Assembly: GCA_001600455.1 (NCBI GenBank)
Contig: BCKC01000004.1
Coordinates: 744,001-808,000, forward strand
Direction of reading: 5' to 3'
DNA: 64,000 nt
Source of the DNA: Endocalyx cinctus
Lineage: Eukaryota > Ascomycota > Sordariomycetes > Amphisphaeriales > Apiosporaceae
Part shown: piece by piece, positions 36,755-47,624 of the stretch
How the letters are laid out: every line of letters starts with the position of its first letter
How positions within the stretch are numbered: position 1 is the first letter of the stretch
Notes under the pieces: generated by a model
The model's database searches: none
What the model was told of the DNA's origin: nothing
Seen by the model: the letters and a program-made list of their open reading frames with translations, nothing else
Position numbers and translations under genes: made by a program

Positions 36755-38550
36755 ATGAAAACCTCCTTTTCTTCACGCATTGTTGCTGCGACAGCAGTGG
36801 CACGCTTTGGCGTCGCCACCGAAGCGAAGGCCAACGACACTCGTCTTCAAGATCTGGAATCCGTAAGTCAATGCGATTCGTACTGAAAATACCGAGCGCT
36901 ATCTTGAAAGCGCTAACAGCAGCAACAGACCACCTTTCAAGAGACGATTGAAATCGAGAATCTCATGGCTAAGGCACAAGCTCTGCAAGAAATCGCGTAT
37001 GCTACTCCAGGTCGTAATCGGGAGTATACGACGATCGGCTTCAATGATACCATCGACTGGCTGGTCGAGGAACTACAAGCTGCTACAGGAGACTACTTCA
37101 ATATAGAGATTGCGCCTACCGTATTTGATGTCCCAATGAACCCCGCACCGTTTGTCTTCGGCGGGTTGACCTACGAGACGAGACCCATGTCCAAGGAAGC
37201 AGGGGGCCCGTTTGGTGTAATTGAGGATGCCCCTGTAGCGGTCGTTGCCAACCTGGGATGCGATCCTGTGAGTCATTATATATATATATTGTTGGCGAAA
37301 TGGCCCATGCCCGCGGAGATCTAGTTAATTGCTAACTTCTAATTATAGACTGATTTCCCGGCGGAGGCGGCTGGCGCCATTGCTTTGATTGCTCGCGGCG
37401 ACTGTACGTTTGAGCTGAAATCGCAGAACGCTGGCGCAGCAGGTGCTTTGGGTGCGCTCATTTATAACGTCGAAGGCGATTATGCGCTACCAAGTGGTAC
37501 CCTTGGGGAGGGTGAGGGTACTGTTCCCAGTGCGTCTCTGTACTACGATAACGCCACCGCAATCATGGAGTACCTCGAAACTACGCCCGAAGCTACGGGC
37601 AGTTTAACTTTGGCTCTCATCCAGAATTATAGGTACGTAAGCCGGCAGACGAATTTGACGCGTATGAGGTCAGCGACAGGAGGACTGAAGCTAATATCGA
37701 ATTTGATAACGACAGTAAGAATCTCATCGCCACGAGCAAAGGTGGAGACCAGAACAACGTCTACATGCTTGGCGCTCACGCGGACTCGGTCTCTGCTGGG
37801 CCAGGAATAAACGATAACGGCAGTGGGTCGGTGGCCTTACTCGAGATTGCTATCCAACTGTCCAAGTTCGAGTTGAAGAATGCGGTACGATTCGCGTGGT
37901 GGACAGCGGAGGAGTCTGGTCTGCTGGGCTCCTACTATTATACTGACCATCTCACGCCCGAGGAAAACTCGCGCATCAGACTGTACATGAACTTCGACAT
38001 GGTAGCCTCTCCTAACTACGTCCTGAGCATATACGATGGCGATGGCAGCGCATTCAACCTGACGGGTCCTGCTGGTTCTGGCGACGCCGAGAAGATGTTC
38101 GAGGATTATTTCGCCAGCGTCGGACTGCCCTCGGTTCCCACCGAGTTTAGCGGCCGTAGCGATTATGCCGGGTTCATTGACGCGGGAATCCCGTCTGGCG
38201 GACTATTCAGCGGTGCCGACGGAACTAAGACCGAGGAGGAGGCAGAGCTGTTCGGTGGCGAAGCAGGCACCATCTACGATATTAACTATCATCGAGAGGG
38301 GGACACGGTTGATAATCTTGACCAGACTTGTTTTATCCAGATGAGCAAGGGTATTGCGCACTCGGTCGCCTTGTACGGTACCAGCTTCGAGGGCTTCCCT
38401 GGTCGTAACACGACTATATCGACGCGCAGACGGTGGTTAGCGAGTCAAGTCACCAAGAAACACGATCACACGAGTCAACATAACGTCCGAGACCTGAGCG
38501 GCGATGTTCACTCAACTGCCGGATGCTCGCATTTTCTTGTATCTATGTAA
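36755..38550 (+). CDS. secreted M28 zinc aminopeptidase with PA domain, four exons
   Basis: Exons 36755-36862, 36929-37267, 37349-37632 and 37716-38550 join in frame to 521 residues. The first exon encodes a hydrophobic signal-like leader. A protease-associated (PA) domain spans about residues 105-235. The M28 zinc ligands are visible: His265 in LGAHADS, Asp277 in INDNGSG, catalytic Glu309 and ligand Glu310 in TAEESG, Asp338 in NFDM and His436 in NYHREGD. This is the layout of yeast aminopeptidase Y and fungal Lap2, which remove N-terminal residues from peptides outside the cell or in the vacuole. The serine and histidine-rich C-terminal tail after residue 465 is unusual and probably disordered. 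Each intron has clear GT..AG borders. Confidence 0.92.
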
Positions 38551-38589
38551 AGACGTATGTGTCAAATTATGAGAATGTGATATAAAATG

Positions 38590-38625
<36 letters not shown>

Positions 38626-39143
38626 ATAAATTATCCGAAATATAGGTAGGTAATGAATAACTTTAGTTTACCGTGATACATTACTACTTTCAGAGTTAAA
38701 TGTGAAATTTTGAGAAAAGAAAAGAAGAATAATAATGAGTCTTACGAACTTCGCTGCCTCGTTGTCTTATCACCTGTCGGTGTCCACTATGGAGTACTAA
38801 CAGTCTAACAGGGCCTTATCTTATCATCTCCTCAGCTCTTACAATAGCGTATCAAAACCACTGTAGCATCGCATCTATCACTGATAGGTACTGACCCTCT
38901 ATCACTTTAAGTTCCTTTTAACCTTGGTACCTTAGAAGCTTAGTCCTAGTCTCATTCCAGAACTTAAACTATTAAACTAACCTACCAGATACATCGCCAA
39001 ATATCCCCCCCCCCAAACCGATAATGATTTGTGCGAAGTAGGCTTTTTTCTTTTTCTTTTTATTCTTTCCCCCCTATACCCTGTTGTTTGTTTGTTTGGT
39101 TAAACTTGTCTTTATATATAAGTATATATGAATATAAGTATAT
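38551..39143. other. intergenic with TA microsatellite
   Basis: Terminator region of the M28 gene and promoter of the next F-box gene. It holds a (TA)14 run and a C-tract near 39006-39015. No gene seen. Confidence 0.5.
38595..38622. repeat. (TA)14 microsatellite
   Basis: Perfect dinucleotide run 45 bp downstream of the M28 stop codon, likely in the 3' untranslated region. Confidence 0.9.
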
Positions 39144-41009
39144 ATGATAATGCATCCTATGTACCATAAACGAAAGCGCACCGAAACCGACGAAAGATCA
39201 CTCTCATCGACCAAGAGAACCCGCCACTTCGCGAAGACAGACCGCTTATCGAGTTTATCCGACGAACTTCTCGTGCGCATCCTCTCCTTTCTCCCTCTTT
39301 CCGATCTTCTCAACATCACCCCGATATCCGAGCGCTTCTATCATTTATCGGGCGATTCTCAACTATGGAAACAATTATATTATACCCGCTTTGTCTTACC
39401 CCGCCTATCGCGCATTCCTGGCTTCCGCGACCGCCCCGCAAGGAATAGTAAGCTTCATTATTCGTCGCGCAGGGCGACATGGGCGAAGGGAGGTCGTGGT
39501 GGGTGGTTAGCTATTCGAGATCGCTCGGGAGACGGTCATATTTCGTTAAACTGGAAAAGACAGTTCAAATTGCGACATAATTGGTCTAGAGGAAAATGCG
39601 TCGTCGAGGAGCTTCAAGTTGGGAAAGAGTTAGGGGCATCCTCCGACCATGAGACGACATGCCGCAAGATGCTGGTCAAAATATCGGAAGGTGTCGCTGT
39701 GACGGCAGACAAAGCGACGGGCTTGCGAGCTTGGGACCTGAAATCAAAGACCGTTTTAGCTCGGATCAGCCTGGATGACCCAAATTCACCCGCCTCGCCG
39801 ACATGTATGGCGATAGACGATCAAAACTTTCAGTCGAAAATCATGGATATTTCTGTAGGATTTGACGACGGTAGCTTCGGGACATGGCAGTTGGATATAG
39901 AGTCGAGGAGCCTTGTCCAAGCATACCGGCATGAAAAATCAAGTAATGGAGAACTTGTCAGCATCGCATTCTCATACCCTTACGTGTTGACTGCCACGAA
40001 ATCCGTACTTATATCGTTATATACTTTTGAAGGTCCCTCTAATGGAGATGATGATCGCTCGGAGTTACAGGGAAGCGACAGTGAGAGTCTACACGGATCC
40101 GAGACCGAGGCTGCCGGAGAATCAGATGATGATGATGATGATAATGATAATGATGGCGATGATAGGCCAGCAGCCGAAAGTCAATCCTATCCATCTACAG
40201 CAAAATCAAAATTGATATCACATTCACCATATCTTCTTACATCCCTCAAATCACATACCTCGAGGGCTCCACTAGCTCTTTCTCTAAGGAGAATAGCTAA
40301 CAACACAGTTGCATCCATCGTGTACACGTTTTCCACGTTACAAGGATGGTCACTTGGTATCCAGAACTTATACTTGCGCCCCGTTCAATCAAATTCAAAG
40401 GCACTCCCCGAAATTATTACCACCAGATTAGCATATACGACCTCTGTGACTAAGAACGCGAGACGGGTGCAAAGTCCCACATTGTCGGCTAATAACGTAG
40501 TGGAAAGTCATGCGTTCAATGCTGTCGATAGTCCCGACGAAAATGATGGGCCGATTAATTTATGTTATACGCATCCCTATCTACTCGCAACGTTACCAGA
40601 TAACACTTTAATCTTGTATCTATGCACGTCGAACACTTCCTCGCTATCTATCTCACCAGGTATCCGCCTGTGGGGACACACTTCCGGCATTAGCGACGCC
40701 GAAATTACCGCGCAAGGGAAAGCCGTCAGCGTCAGCTGTCGAGGCGAAGAAATTCGAGTCTGGGAATTAGAAGGGAGGGCCAATGGACAAAGCATCGAGG
40801 TTAGGCCAACGACCAGTACGAAAGCACTTGTGGATGGCAAGAACCAGGACACTCTCGACAGGAGCTTTTCTACAGCTGATAGTATCTCTTTAACCGCCGC
40901 GCAATGGGACGAGAAACGAAACTGGGTCGGCTTCGATGACGAGATGGTTATCGTCCTCAAGGAGTGCGTGGACGGAAGAGAGAGCTTAATGGTTTACGAT
41001 TTTACATGA
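39144..41009 (+). CDS. F-box protein with WD40/propeller-like body
   Basis: A single exon of 621 residues. An F-box lies at about residues 34-80 (LSSLSDELLVRILSFLP, then LWKQLYY), preceded by a basic nuclear-localisation-like stretch (KRKRTETDERS, SSTKRTR). The remainder has beta-propeller character: repeated strand motifs such as GLRAWDLKSKTV, FGTWQLDIESR and EIRVWELEGR, close to WD-repeat endings. An acidic insert with a run of Asp and Asn lies at about 325-345. It should act as an SCF substrate receptor. The motif NWKRQFKLRHNWSRG after the F-box also occurs in other fungal F-box/WD proteins, as far as I recall. The substrate is unknown. Confidence 0.85.
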   Translation: MIMHPMYHKRKRTETDERSLSSTKRTRHFAKTDRLSSLSDELLVRILSFLPLSDLLNITPISERFYHLSGDSQLWKQLYYTRFVLPRLSRIPGFRDRPARNSKLHYSSRRATWAKGGRGGWLAIRDRSGDGHISLNWKRQFKLRHNWSRGKCVVEELQVGKELGASSDHETTCRKMLVKISEGVAVTADKATGLRAWDLKSKTVLARISLDDPNSPASPTCMAIDDQNFQSKIMDISVGFDDGSFGTWQLDIESRSLVQAYRHEKSSNGELVSIAFSYPYVLTATKSVLISLYTFEGPSNGDDDRSELQGSDSESLHGSETEAAGESDDDDDDNDNDGDDRPAAESQSYPSTAKSKLISHSPYLLTSLKSHTSRAPLALSLRRIANNTVASIVYTFSTLQGWSLGIQNLYLRPVQSNSKALPEIITTRLAYTTSVTKNARRVQSPTLSANNVVESHAFNAVDSPDENDGPINLCYTHPYLLATLPDNTLILYLCTSNTSSLSISPGIRLWGHTSGISDAEITAQGKAVSVSCRGEEIRVWELEGRANGQSIEVRPTTSTKALVDGKNQDTLDRSFSTADSISLTAAQWDEKRNWVGFDDEMVIVLKECVDGRESLMVYDFT

Positions 41010-41355
41010 TGGACGATTCGAGGATATATATGCACGCACTTCAATCAAATCATGTTAATATATGCGCCGTCCTACCTAATAATCAAAGGTGAACATTTCA
41101 GTACGCTAACTACTTTTCTTCCTTTCTCCTGTCGGATTGCCGTCTTTGTTCCCTCAAAGCCGCACATCTCTCTCTTTGTCATATTTCGCGTATATGATTG
41201 TCGCCACCTGCTAGTGAATGGCATTTAGCGATAATTAATATATTGTTATTTCTATCTGTTTCTATCTATTCAGTTGAATGATATCGCGACAAGTCAGTGT
41301 TTTGACGTTTTATCGACAGATAGTCATCTGAATCATCGTGATAGCCTCTTACGCA
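41010..41355. other. intergenic between convergent genes
   Basis: No gene seen. It holds the 3' ends of the F-box gene (plus) and the SRR1-chromo gene (minus). Confidence 0.5.
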
Positions 41356-42630
41356 CTAAAGTGTCAAGTCTTCATCGTCATGTTCGGCCGGGAATACTCC
41401 ACTATCACGGCACCGAAGCCAAGACTGAAGACGCTTAGGGGGCCCCTCGGCATCGGGGTTTCTTTTGTGGAATTCGTCTAATAAGTCTGCATTACCTTTA
41501 AAGGTCGAAGCTGGGTAGAAGGTATTATCGTCTGGATACCCGCTAAATCTTGCCCTGTAAGAGAGAATTCTAGTCCTTGCGTCCAATCTGGACTCTAAGA
41601 TCTCGTCAACCCAAGAAATCTCTCCCGACTCCGTCCTTAGGGGCACGGGGTGGTCCAAAACTACGGCTGGTATCACTTGGTTTACTCTGCGAAAAGCGAT
41701 TCTTGTACGATTCACCCCCGGCTCGGCATCGTTGTCGTTCGTATGCTGGAAATTGAGAGACCTGGCAAACGTCCTCGCTTCCTTGAAAACGTAATTTTGC
41801 TCTACAAGGTCAAGCGCGTGTTTTTCACCGGCGGTCCGTGCTCTAACCGCGGCTCGGTTAGTTTTCACGGAAAGTACGAAACCGGCCGGTCGATTGGTTT
41901 CGAGGATCACTTGTTCCATCTTGGCCTCCGGCGCCATCTCCACGGAGAAGATGAATGTCTCGTGGTCGATTATGGCGAAAGCGGTACGTTTGTGCGGGTT
42001 CAACACGCCGATCCCGAGGTGGGTCAGGAGGGCGATGTCTCGCAGGTGAAGCTGGGGCTCCGATGCGTAGACGTCCGGGCGCGGATTGTTTGTGATTGTC
42101 ATGTATAGGTCCGCAAAGTCCAGCGCCGCTGCATACTGGAACATTGACCGTGGGCTCCCTGTAGGGACGCCGAGGCCAAAACATACGATCTTGGTGATGA
42201 TCGGCAAATGCTCATCCATTAGGAGCTCCATCATCGCTCCATTCAAATCCACTTTGTGTTCACTATTCTCCCAGTCTTCTTGGGCTTCTCTGAACTGCTG
42301 CTGAGCTTCAGCTTCGGTGATTGTGTCGTAGTCGCGCGGTCGGTTAAAGGCATCCTCCTCGAGATCCCTCCGTCGCGTTTGCAGTCCATCAATATATTCA
42401 TCGTAGGTTATCGGGTTAGTGTACCCTACCTCAAGCCAGCGTTTGCGCTGCCTAGGTTGCAGGTCTGGCTCGAACCCCCCCGTGCTACTGAGGCAATTCG
42501 CCCTTTGCAGGACGGTCTCGATGCGCCGCCGGTCGTTCGGCCGCATAGTGAGAAGTCTATGTGTTCGGGGAGCCGTCGGCAGAGAGCTCGTCACGAATGG
42601 GATGCGACGTTCAATGCTATTGTTCGTCAT
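41356..42630 (-). CDS. SRR1-like protein with C-terminal chromodomain
   Basis: A single exon of 424 residues with two recognisable parts. Residues about 145-235 fit the SRR1-like domain (TKIVCFGLGV, then LLTHLGIGVL and HETFIFSVEMAPEAK), named after the Arabidopsis circadian regulator SRR1. Residues about 339-391 fit a chromodomain (WVDEILESR, then YRARFSGYPDD, NTFYPASTFKG, LLDEFHKRNPDA). The closing 'LL.EFH.RNP' and 'GYPDDNT' are typical of chromodomains at the end of Gypsy chromovirus integrases. Two aromatic-cage tryptophans are replaced by Phe (RFSGY and NTFYP). Chromodomains bind methylated histone tails. The join looks like an exon-capture or domestication event. A role in chromatin-linked regulation is inference. 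Confidence 0.7.
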   Translation of the reverse strand: MTNNSIERRIPFVTSSLPTAPRTHRLLTMRPNDRRRIETVLQRANCLSSTGGFEPDLQPRQRKRWLEVGYTNPITYDEYIDGLQTRRRDLEEDAFNRPRDYDTITEAEAQQQFREAQEDWENSEHKVDLNGAMMELLMDEHLPIITKIVCFGLGVPTGSPRSMFQYAAALDFADLYMTITNNPRPDVYASEPQLHLRDIALLTHLGIGVLNPHKRTAFAIIDHETFIFSVEMAPEAKMEQVILETNRPAGFVLSVKTNRAAVRARTAGEKHALDLVEQNYVFKEARTFARSLNFQHTNDNDAEPGVNRTRIAFRRVNQVIPAVVLDHPVPLRTESGEISWVDEILESRLDARTRILSYRARFSGYPDDNTFYPASTFKGNADLLDEFHKRNPDAEGPPKRLQSWLRCRDSGVFPAEHDDEDLTL

Positions 42631-43048
42631 TTTCGATATGTTTTGATATATTTAAATTAATGAAACCGTCTCTCTTTCTTGACATGTGACGTCTTCTTCA
42701 AGTGAATAGAAGATGAAATAAATACTAGTTTGAGCAACGATAACGAAGGTTTCATGGTGCATATGCTATACTCTATATATACCCTCGGCTTTAGACGTGT
42801 TGTTTATCTAGACAATATACGATATTTTCCAACGTCTCTTCTGTACAAGAACAATCGAACAAAGAATAAAAGAAAAAAGAGAAAGAGAAAGAACATGTTC
42901 GGACGCAAGTCGTGGACAATGCACATTCAGTCGAGAAAATATGGTGCGAATACCGGCGCAATAGCTGGGTAAGTATACCAAGCCAATATCAATTTCATAC
43001 GGGCGTAATGCTTGCTCACGTCATCTAGTAATTATCATCCCCACAAGT
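42631..43048. other. intergenic
   Basis: Upstream of the SRR1-chromo gene and downstream of the SDR gene. A plus-strand frame at 42730-42972 is low-complexity lysine-rich and unsupported. Confidence 0.5.
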
Positions 43049-44080
43049 TCAAGAAGTACCCTCTACTTGCTTAGCATGCAACAACTGGACGTACGTGTCC
43101 TTAATAGTGTCCTTCAGATCGTGATACTTTACCCCTAAGACCTTCGCAGTCTTCGACCCATCAACCTCGTATGCAGGCTCAATGTGGCCAGGCATACCCT
43201 CGGGCATGCGGGTCTTCATCTCCGGAATGGTCTCCCTCGCGAAGTCCGCCGCATGCTGGTATCGAAACCCGATACCGACCAAGAAGCGTTCACCGGCGGC
43301 CTCGGGGATCTCAAGCGCCCGCACGTGCGCCTTGGCGACGTCGCGCGAGTCGGCGCACCCGCCAAAATCGAAGTCCGGAAGCTTCGGGGCGTCGATAATG
43401 CCCGCTAGCAGCTCGACCGACTCGCTAAGGTGCTTGGTGTCCGACAGCGCGGCCACGTACGGGCCGAAGACCCAGGGAGGGCAGATGGTCGCGAGCGTGA
43501 ACGTGATCTCCTCCTTGTTCGCCTCCATGAAATCCCACATGGCCCTCTCGGCTAGGGCCTTGCTGGCGCAGTAGGCGACCACTCCGGGCGCCTTCGCCGC
43601 CTGCTCGTAGGACATAGGATTCCAGTCTTTTTCCGAGTAGACGTACCCCTCGCGCTTGCCCTTCTCCACGTCGACGATGCTGGCGAAGGAGCTGGTAGCT
43701 ACCACGCGTTTGACGTTCGGACCCCAGCGCTTGACAGCTTCCAAAATCGATACGGAGCCCTTGATGGCGGGTTCGAGAAGATCACGAACGTTATCCTCCG
43801 GCTTCAGGTTGAAGGGCGAAGCGGCGTGGACGACGCCTGTGATGGAGTCGTCGAACACAGTCTTGTATGAAGTTACATCGGTGATATCGGGCACGATCGC
43901 TGTCGTCAGCTGAGGCGTGTTGACGTATGCGGGGTGCAAAGCAGCGGCTTTGTCAGCGGATGCTTGGGATCGTGCTGTTAAGCGGACGGCGTAACCATGG
44001 TCTAAAGCTGCGCGCACGATATGTCCGCCTACGTAGCCGCCTCCGCCCGTTATGATCAGAGTGCCTTTGTTGGCTGACAT
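43049..44080 (-). CDS. extended short-chain reductase (dihydroflavonol reductase / Gre2-like)
   Basis: A single exon of 343 residues. The NAD(P)-binding motif TGGGGYVGGHIV is at residues 11-22, and the catalytic YxxxK is in VVAYCASKALAER, preceded by a serine in ATSSFAS. This is the pattern of extended SDRs of the dihydroflavonol-4-reductase and yeast Gre2 (methylglyoxal/carbonyl reductase) group, which reduce ketones or aldehydes using NADPH. The usual length for the group is about 340. The region is notably GC-rich compared with its surroundings. No secretion signal; cytosolic. A TATA-rich stretch (about 44116-44125) lies just upstream. The physiological substrate cannot be read from sequence. 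Confidence 0.9.
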   Translation of the reverse strand: MSANKGTLIITGGGGYVGGHIVRAALDHGYAVRLTARSQASADKAAALHPAYVNTPQLTTAIVPDITDVTSYKTVFDDSITGVVHAASPFNLKPEDNVRDLLEPAIKGSVSILEAVKRWGPNVKRVVATSSFASIVDVEKGKREGYVYSEKDWNPMSYEQAAKAPGVVAYCASKALAERAMWDFMEANKEEITFTLATICPPWVFGPYVAALSDTKHLSESVELLAGIIDAPKLPDFDFGGCADSRDVAKAHVRALEIPEAAGERFLVGIGFRYQHAADFARETIPEMKTRMPEGMPGHIEPAYEVDGSKTAKVLGVKYHDLKDTIKDTYVQLLHAKQVEGTS

Positions 44081-45672
44081 GGTATTTATTTCTCAGCTGG
44101 TCGTACGGACGTAAGGTTATATATATAAACAATAACGATATAATCTAGATATTTGTTTTATTAAAAAATTTTAGGTGTTTCACAAGGTAGAGGGTGGAGC
44201 AGTGGTCTGATGCGTTGATGATCTGGGTTTTCTACTTCAACTTGCCAGGACTAGTGCAGGTTTCCATCGCCATATATATACTAAATTGACCCGCACCCAC
44301 TTCAAACCGATATACCTCCGCTGCTATATAGACGTCTAACCTAAATACGTCAATGCCTCCCTGGTCTGATGTAGACAGTCCCGAATATGATATCATGGAT
44401 CTCGCGGGAGACTTGGGTGTATGGAGACCGAATTCTATCCAACGAGCTCCGATTCGTACGAGAGATAGTTTAGGATCCTTGAGCACGTATCTTTGGTGCA
44501 AGGACAAAAATAGATTTTCTAAATAGCGAACAAGCGATGCTATCCAGATTTATACTGAGTATCAAGGGGCTCAATACTGCTGTATCCAATCAAATCGCCA
44601 CCCAGTAGCCTATTACCTGCGGGTGATGAACTTCACGATGCTTAGATATTGGTGCCAAGTGAATCTACCGCGAAGAACGGTCGTGCTTGATTTATTTTGA
44701 CCTATGAGATGCCATATATCAGCTGTTTGGTCCACTTATGGCTCGATGAGGCTTGCTTCGGAGAGCCGGATCTACTTCGTCGTTTGTGATATGATTCGGA
44801 GTTAAAAACAACAACAACAAATCAGACTTATCAATTCAGCGGCGATAGCGACACATTTGCATAATACCTACTATGTATTTATAATAAATTATGGGGCATA
44901 ATTAAGTACGGTATATCAACTCCGTAGCTCCGATAATCGAAATTCTCTTTGAAAGGCTTCTCCATAAGAATGACGCTGGATGGATAAAATTACTTGAAAC
45001 TTATTTTCCTCCGGGATTCATCAGCTAAGCAATTCTGTTCTTTTCCATTTATTTATTTCTTCGTTACCTAAACCTTTAAGTTTAAGGTGCAGCTAAGAAA
45101 AGAAAAATCAAGGTGTAAGTATAATTACTCTTTATTATCCGATTTGTTCTTGGAGTATAACCGCGGTTATATTATTCCTTGGAGGATTCTGTACCCCAAT
45201 CATGGGCTTCGTACTAGGTTATTACTAAAGGCATGGAACCCGAGGAAGAACGCGGTATGGGGCACTGGAAGATGGCGTGCGACTGTTGTGAGGAGAAGTG
45301 GAAGCCCCATCTACATTGAAGCTTCTTTCTATAAAAACGGACGAAAATGACATTGGCCTACTATTATGTAATAATTAGATTTTCTGTCACCGATGACTGA
45401 GATAAAGAGTAGTAGTGGAACATTTACTTTATATAAGAATGCTACCTTCTAGGTATGGTCTTGGTAACATATCGAGTAAACATATATTCCCACCAGCTCC
45501 GCGTCTCTTTCTATAAAACCAATACATTCCCTGTTGAAAACCGAAAGAAGAACATTCGTGATGAAGCGTATCTAGATACCAATAAATCTGGCAAGTATCC
45601 TCCGTAGACGCTTCCCCTCCCCCATCCCTTCGCTCGCTGGAAAGACGAGACCTATATGTGATGTGCTGATCT
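44081..45672. other. intergenic, no convincing gene
   Basis: Weak frames at 44232-44507 (-) and 45087-45350 (+) show no domain or splice context. Otherwise nothing seen. Confidence 0.45.
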
Positions 45673-46821
45673 TCATTTTGAGTCTGCTGCTGCCTTATTG
45701 GCGAATTTGACGTGAATAATAAGTCTCTCTAGCATAGTAAGATCTGAGCCGAGTCTATCAAGAAGCTCAGTCGGAGTAGTTAAGGATGGTTCGATGTCGA
45801 ACAATCTAGGAATACGCCGATTGGTGTTCATGGTTATTTCGAGCCCCTCTTTTATGAGTTTATCCAAGCTCCGTGCCTTATCCTGCAACGATGGCGTGTG
45901 TTCATACGTGCCGGCCTGTTCACCTGCTTTCTCTAAGTCTTCGCAAGGTTAGTACTGGATGCAAGCATGACTTATAAAGCGAAATAGTATCTGGCGGATA
46001 AAACGCACCTACGCCACTGCTTATCGAAATAGCGACCCCTATTAATAACTCTAAGACTGTCTCCCCTAGTTCGCGATAGATATCAACCCGACTTTCTAGG
46101 AGGCTGTCTAAATCCCGGTTGTAGAACTCAGCCTTCCAAAGGCAGAATCTATCACGTTCTTCACCAAGAATTCGGCGCAGGTCGTACCATAAAGCCTGTT
46201 CGTCTTCCGTCGATCTAGAACTCGAAGCATCTTCAGCACGGCGTGACTGGATCTCGTCTCGCGCGTCTCTATCGACGTCGTGCTTTGACTCGGCGTGGTC
46301 CCGGACGTGGCGGTCTTCAGAGGAGCGGGGTTAAACACGAAAGGCCACGAGGCCTTTTCTAGTATCAAGAGCCAGAAACCAACCGTGCCGAAGAATAGCT
46401 TAGATGTGATTCTCGGCGGGTCCTCTTCTGGAGAAATCAAACGCTTAGCCCGTTTCGGAGGGTGATTTATAAGATAGATATCTCTGGGTTCTAGTTTGAG
46501 ATTCTCGGGCTCGCTACTGCCTTTCTTTCTGAGTATTTGACGGGTTCGCTCGGGATGACCCAGCTTCATTCGGTAAATTATTCCATCCTGTGATAACGTT
46601 GGCAAAGAAGCCTTTGAGGGGCGAATTTGCAGGCAGGAGTCAAGATGCTTGGGGGCGCGGAGGTGAGAGACGAGTCGAGGTACAAGATAAGTAGAAAGGA
46701 CAACTTTGGGGTGGAGGTCTCCAAGATAGACAGAAGGTGACTTTGTAGCCTCTGGCAGTGGACATAAATTGGTAGGTCTTGGCTGGTAGTACGCATATGA
46801 TACGGCTAACTCCCCCCTCAA
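45673..46821 (-). CDS. fungal-specific hypothetical protein, multi-exon
   Basis: The best coding frame changes within the locus, which implies introns. The last exon (45938-45673) is joined in phase 1 to a preceding exon ending at 46009 by a 69 bp intron (GTGCGT donor, TACTAAC branch, GCGAAG acceptor). That preceding exon encodes LWYDLRRILGEERDRF and RELGETVLELLIGVAI, a pattern seen in helical fungal proteins of the HeLo/DUF7580 neighbourhood type. Further upstream a second frame (46821 to about 46380) is basic and includes PPKRAKR, a nuclear-localisation-like motif. It would need a roughly 65 bp intron with a weak GTTTCT donor. The start codon is unsettled (46821 or the internal Met near 46576). 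No catalytic residues are recognised. Confidence 0.5.
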
Positions 46822-47624
46822 TACTCAATGGTAGTACGCGGGGTCACAGTGCATGCAGAGTCGGTTTCATGCATGATACGAACTCTAAGGCCCTGCCAAT
46901 CGGAGCTGGATAATATTATTAATTAAATTTTAGTTATGTTTAAGGTTTGTTTGCCTACTTATAGCCTTGTCTATGCTCGTATTCAGACCGTATGTGGTAA
47001 CAATGGGGATTTGTAATCATTAGTCCTAGTTATCTTACCTACTTGGAACTATTTACCGAAGTGCAAGGAACAAGTGTCTCTTGGAATTCAACGGCACTGC
47101 ACTACCTCCACCCTCCATTCGCATTTTGATCGAGGTGTGACATACCAACGAGAAACGACTAGGCCAGCCCCGTTCCTGATTTTCCTTTGCTCCTTCATTT
47201 TTCATCCTAGTATTCTGGAAATCGATTGAGTCCTAGATATTTGAGAAAGGACGTAGAGGAGAGAAGGGAGCTTAATATCATCGACATTAATACGTCTAGA
47301 TCTACTCAAAAACACAAAGATATTGGATGAACTGAAGTCAACATTTTCTAAAACATGAAGCTGTCTTTTACATTAAACAAATAACCGCTGAAAAAGTTTT
47401 AATATGGAAAGCATGACAATTGATTAACTAACAACTACCATAGATCTTTATTCCTTCATAGTGAAAGGGTACGATGGATCATTAATTCAGCAGCTTCTCT
47501 ATAATTTGTCTCTCTAACGACTCTAGAAGACTCGTCGAGTTTGCGACGAAGTTCAATATGAGTTGATACCGAACTGATCTGTACGTTTATCGATTAGCCT
47601 ACAAAAGGTTTAGCGGCATCGGCG
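46822..47624. other. intergenic between divergent loci
   Basis: No gene seen. It lies between the leftward hypothetical gene and the rightward mutated gene. Confidence 0.45.

Noticed and set aside
42730..42972. 80-codon plus frame between the SRR1-chromo and SDR genes
   Set aside because: Low-complexity, lysine- and arginine-rich, without family resemblance. A donor-like GTAAGT after it has no matching downstream exon, because the next gene is on the other strand.
44232..44507. 91-codon minus frame upstream of the SDR gene
   Set aside because: No domain or conserved context, and it sits next to a promoter-like region.
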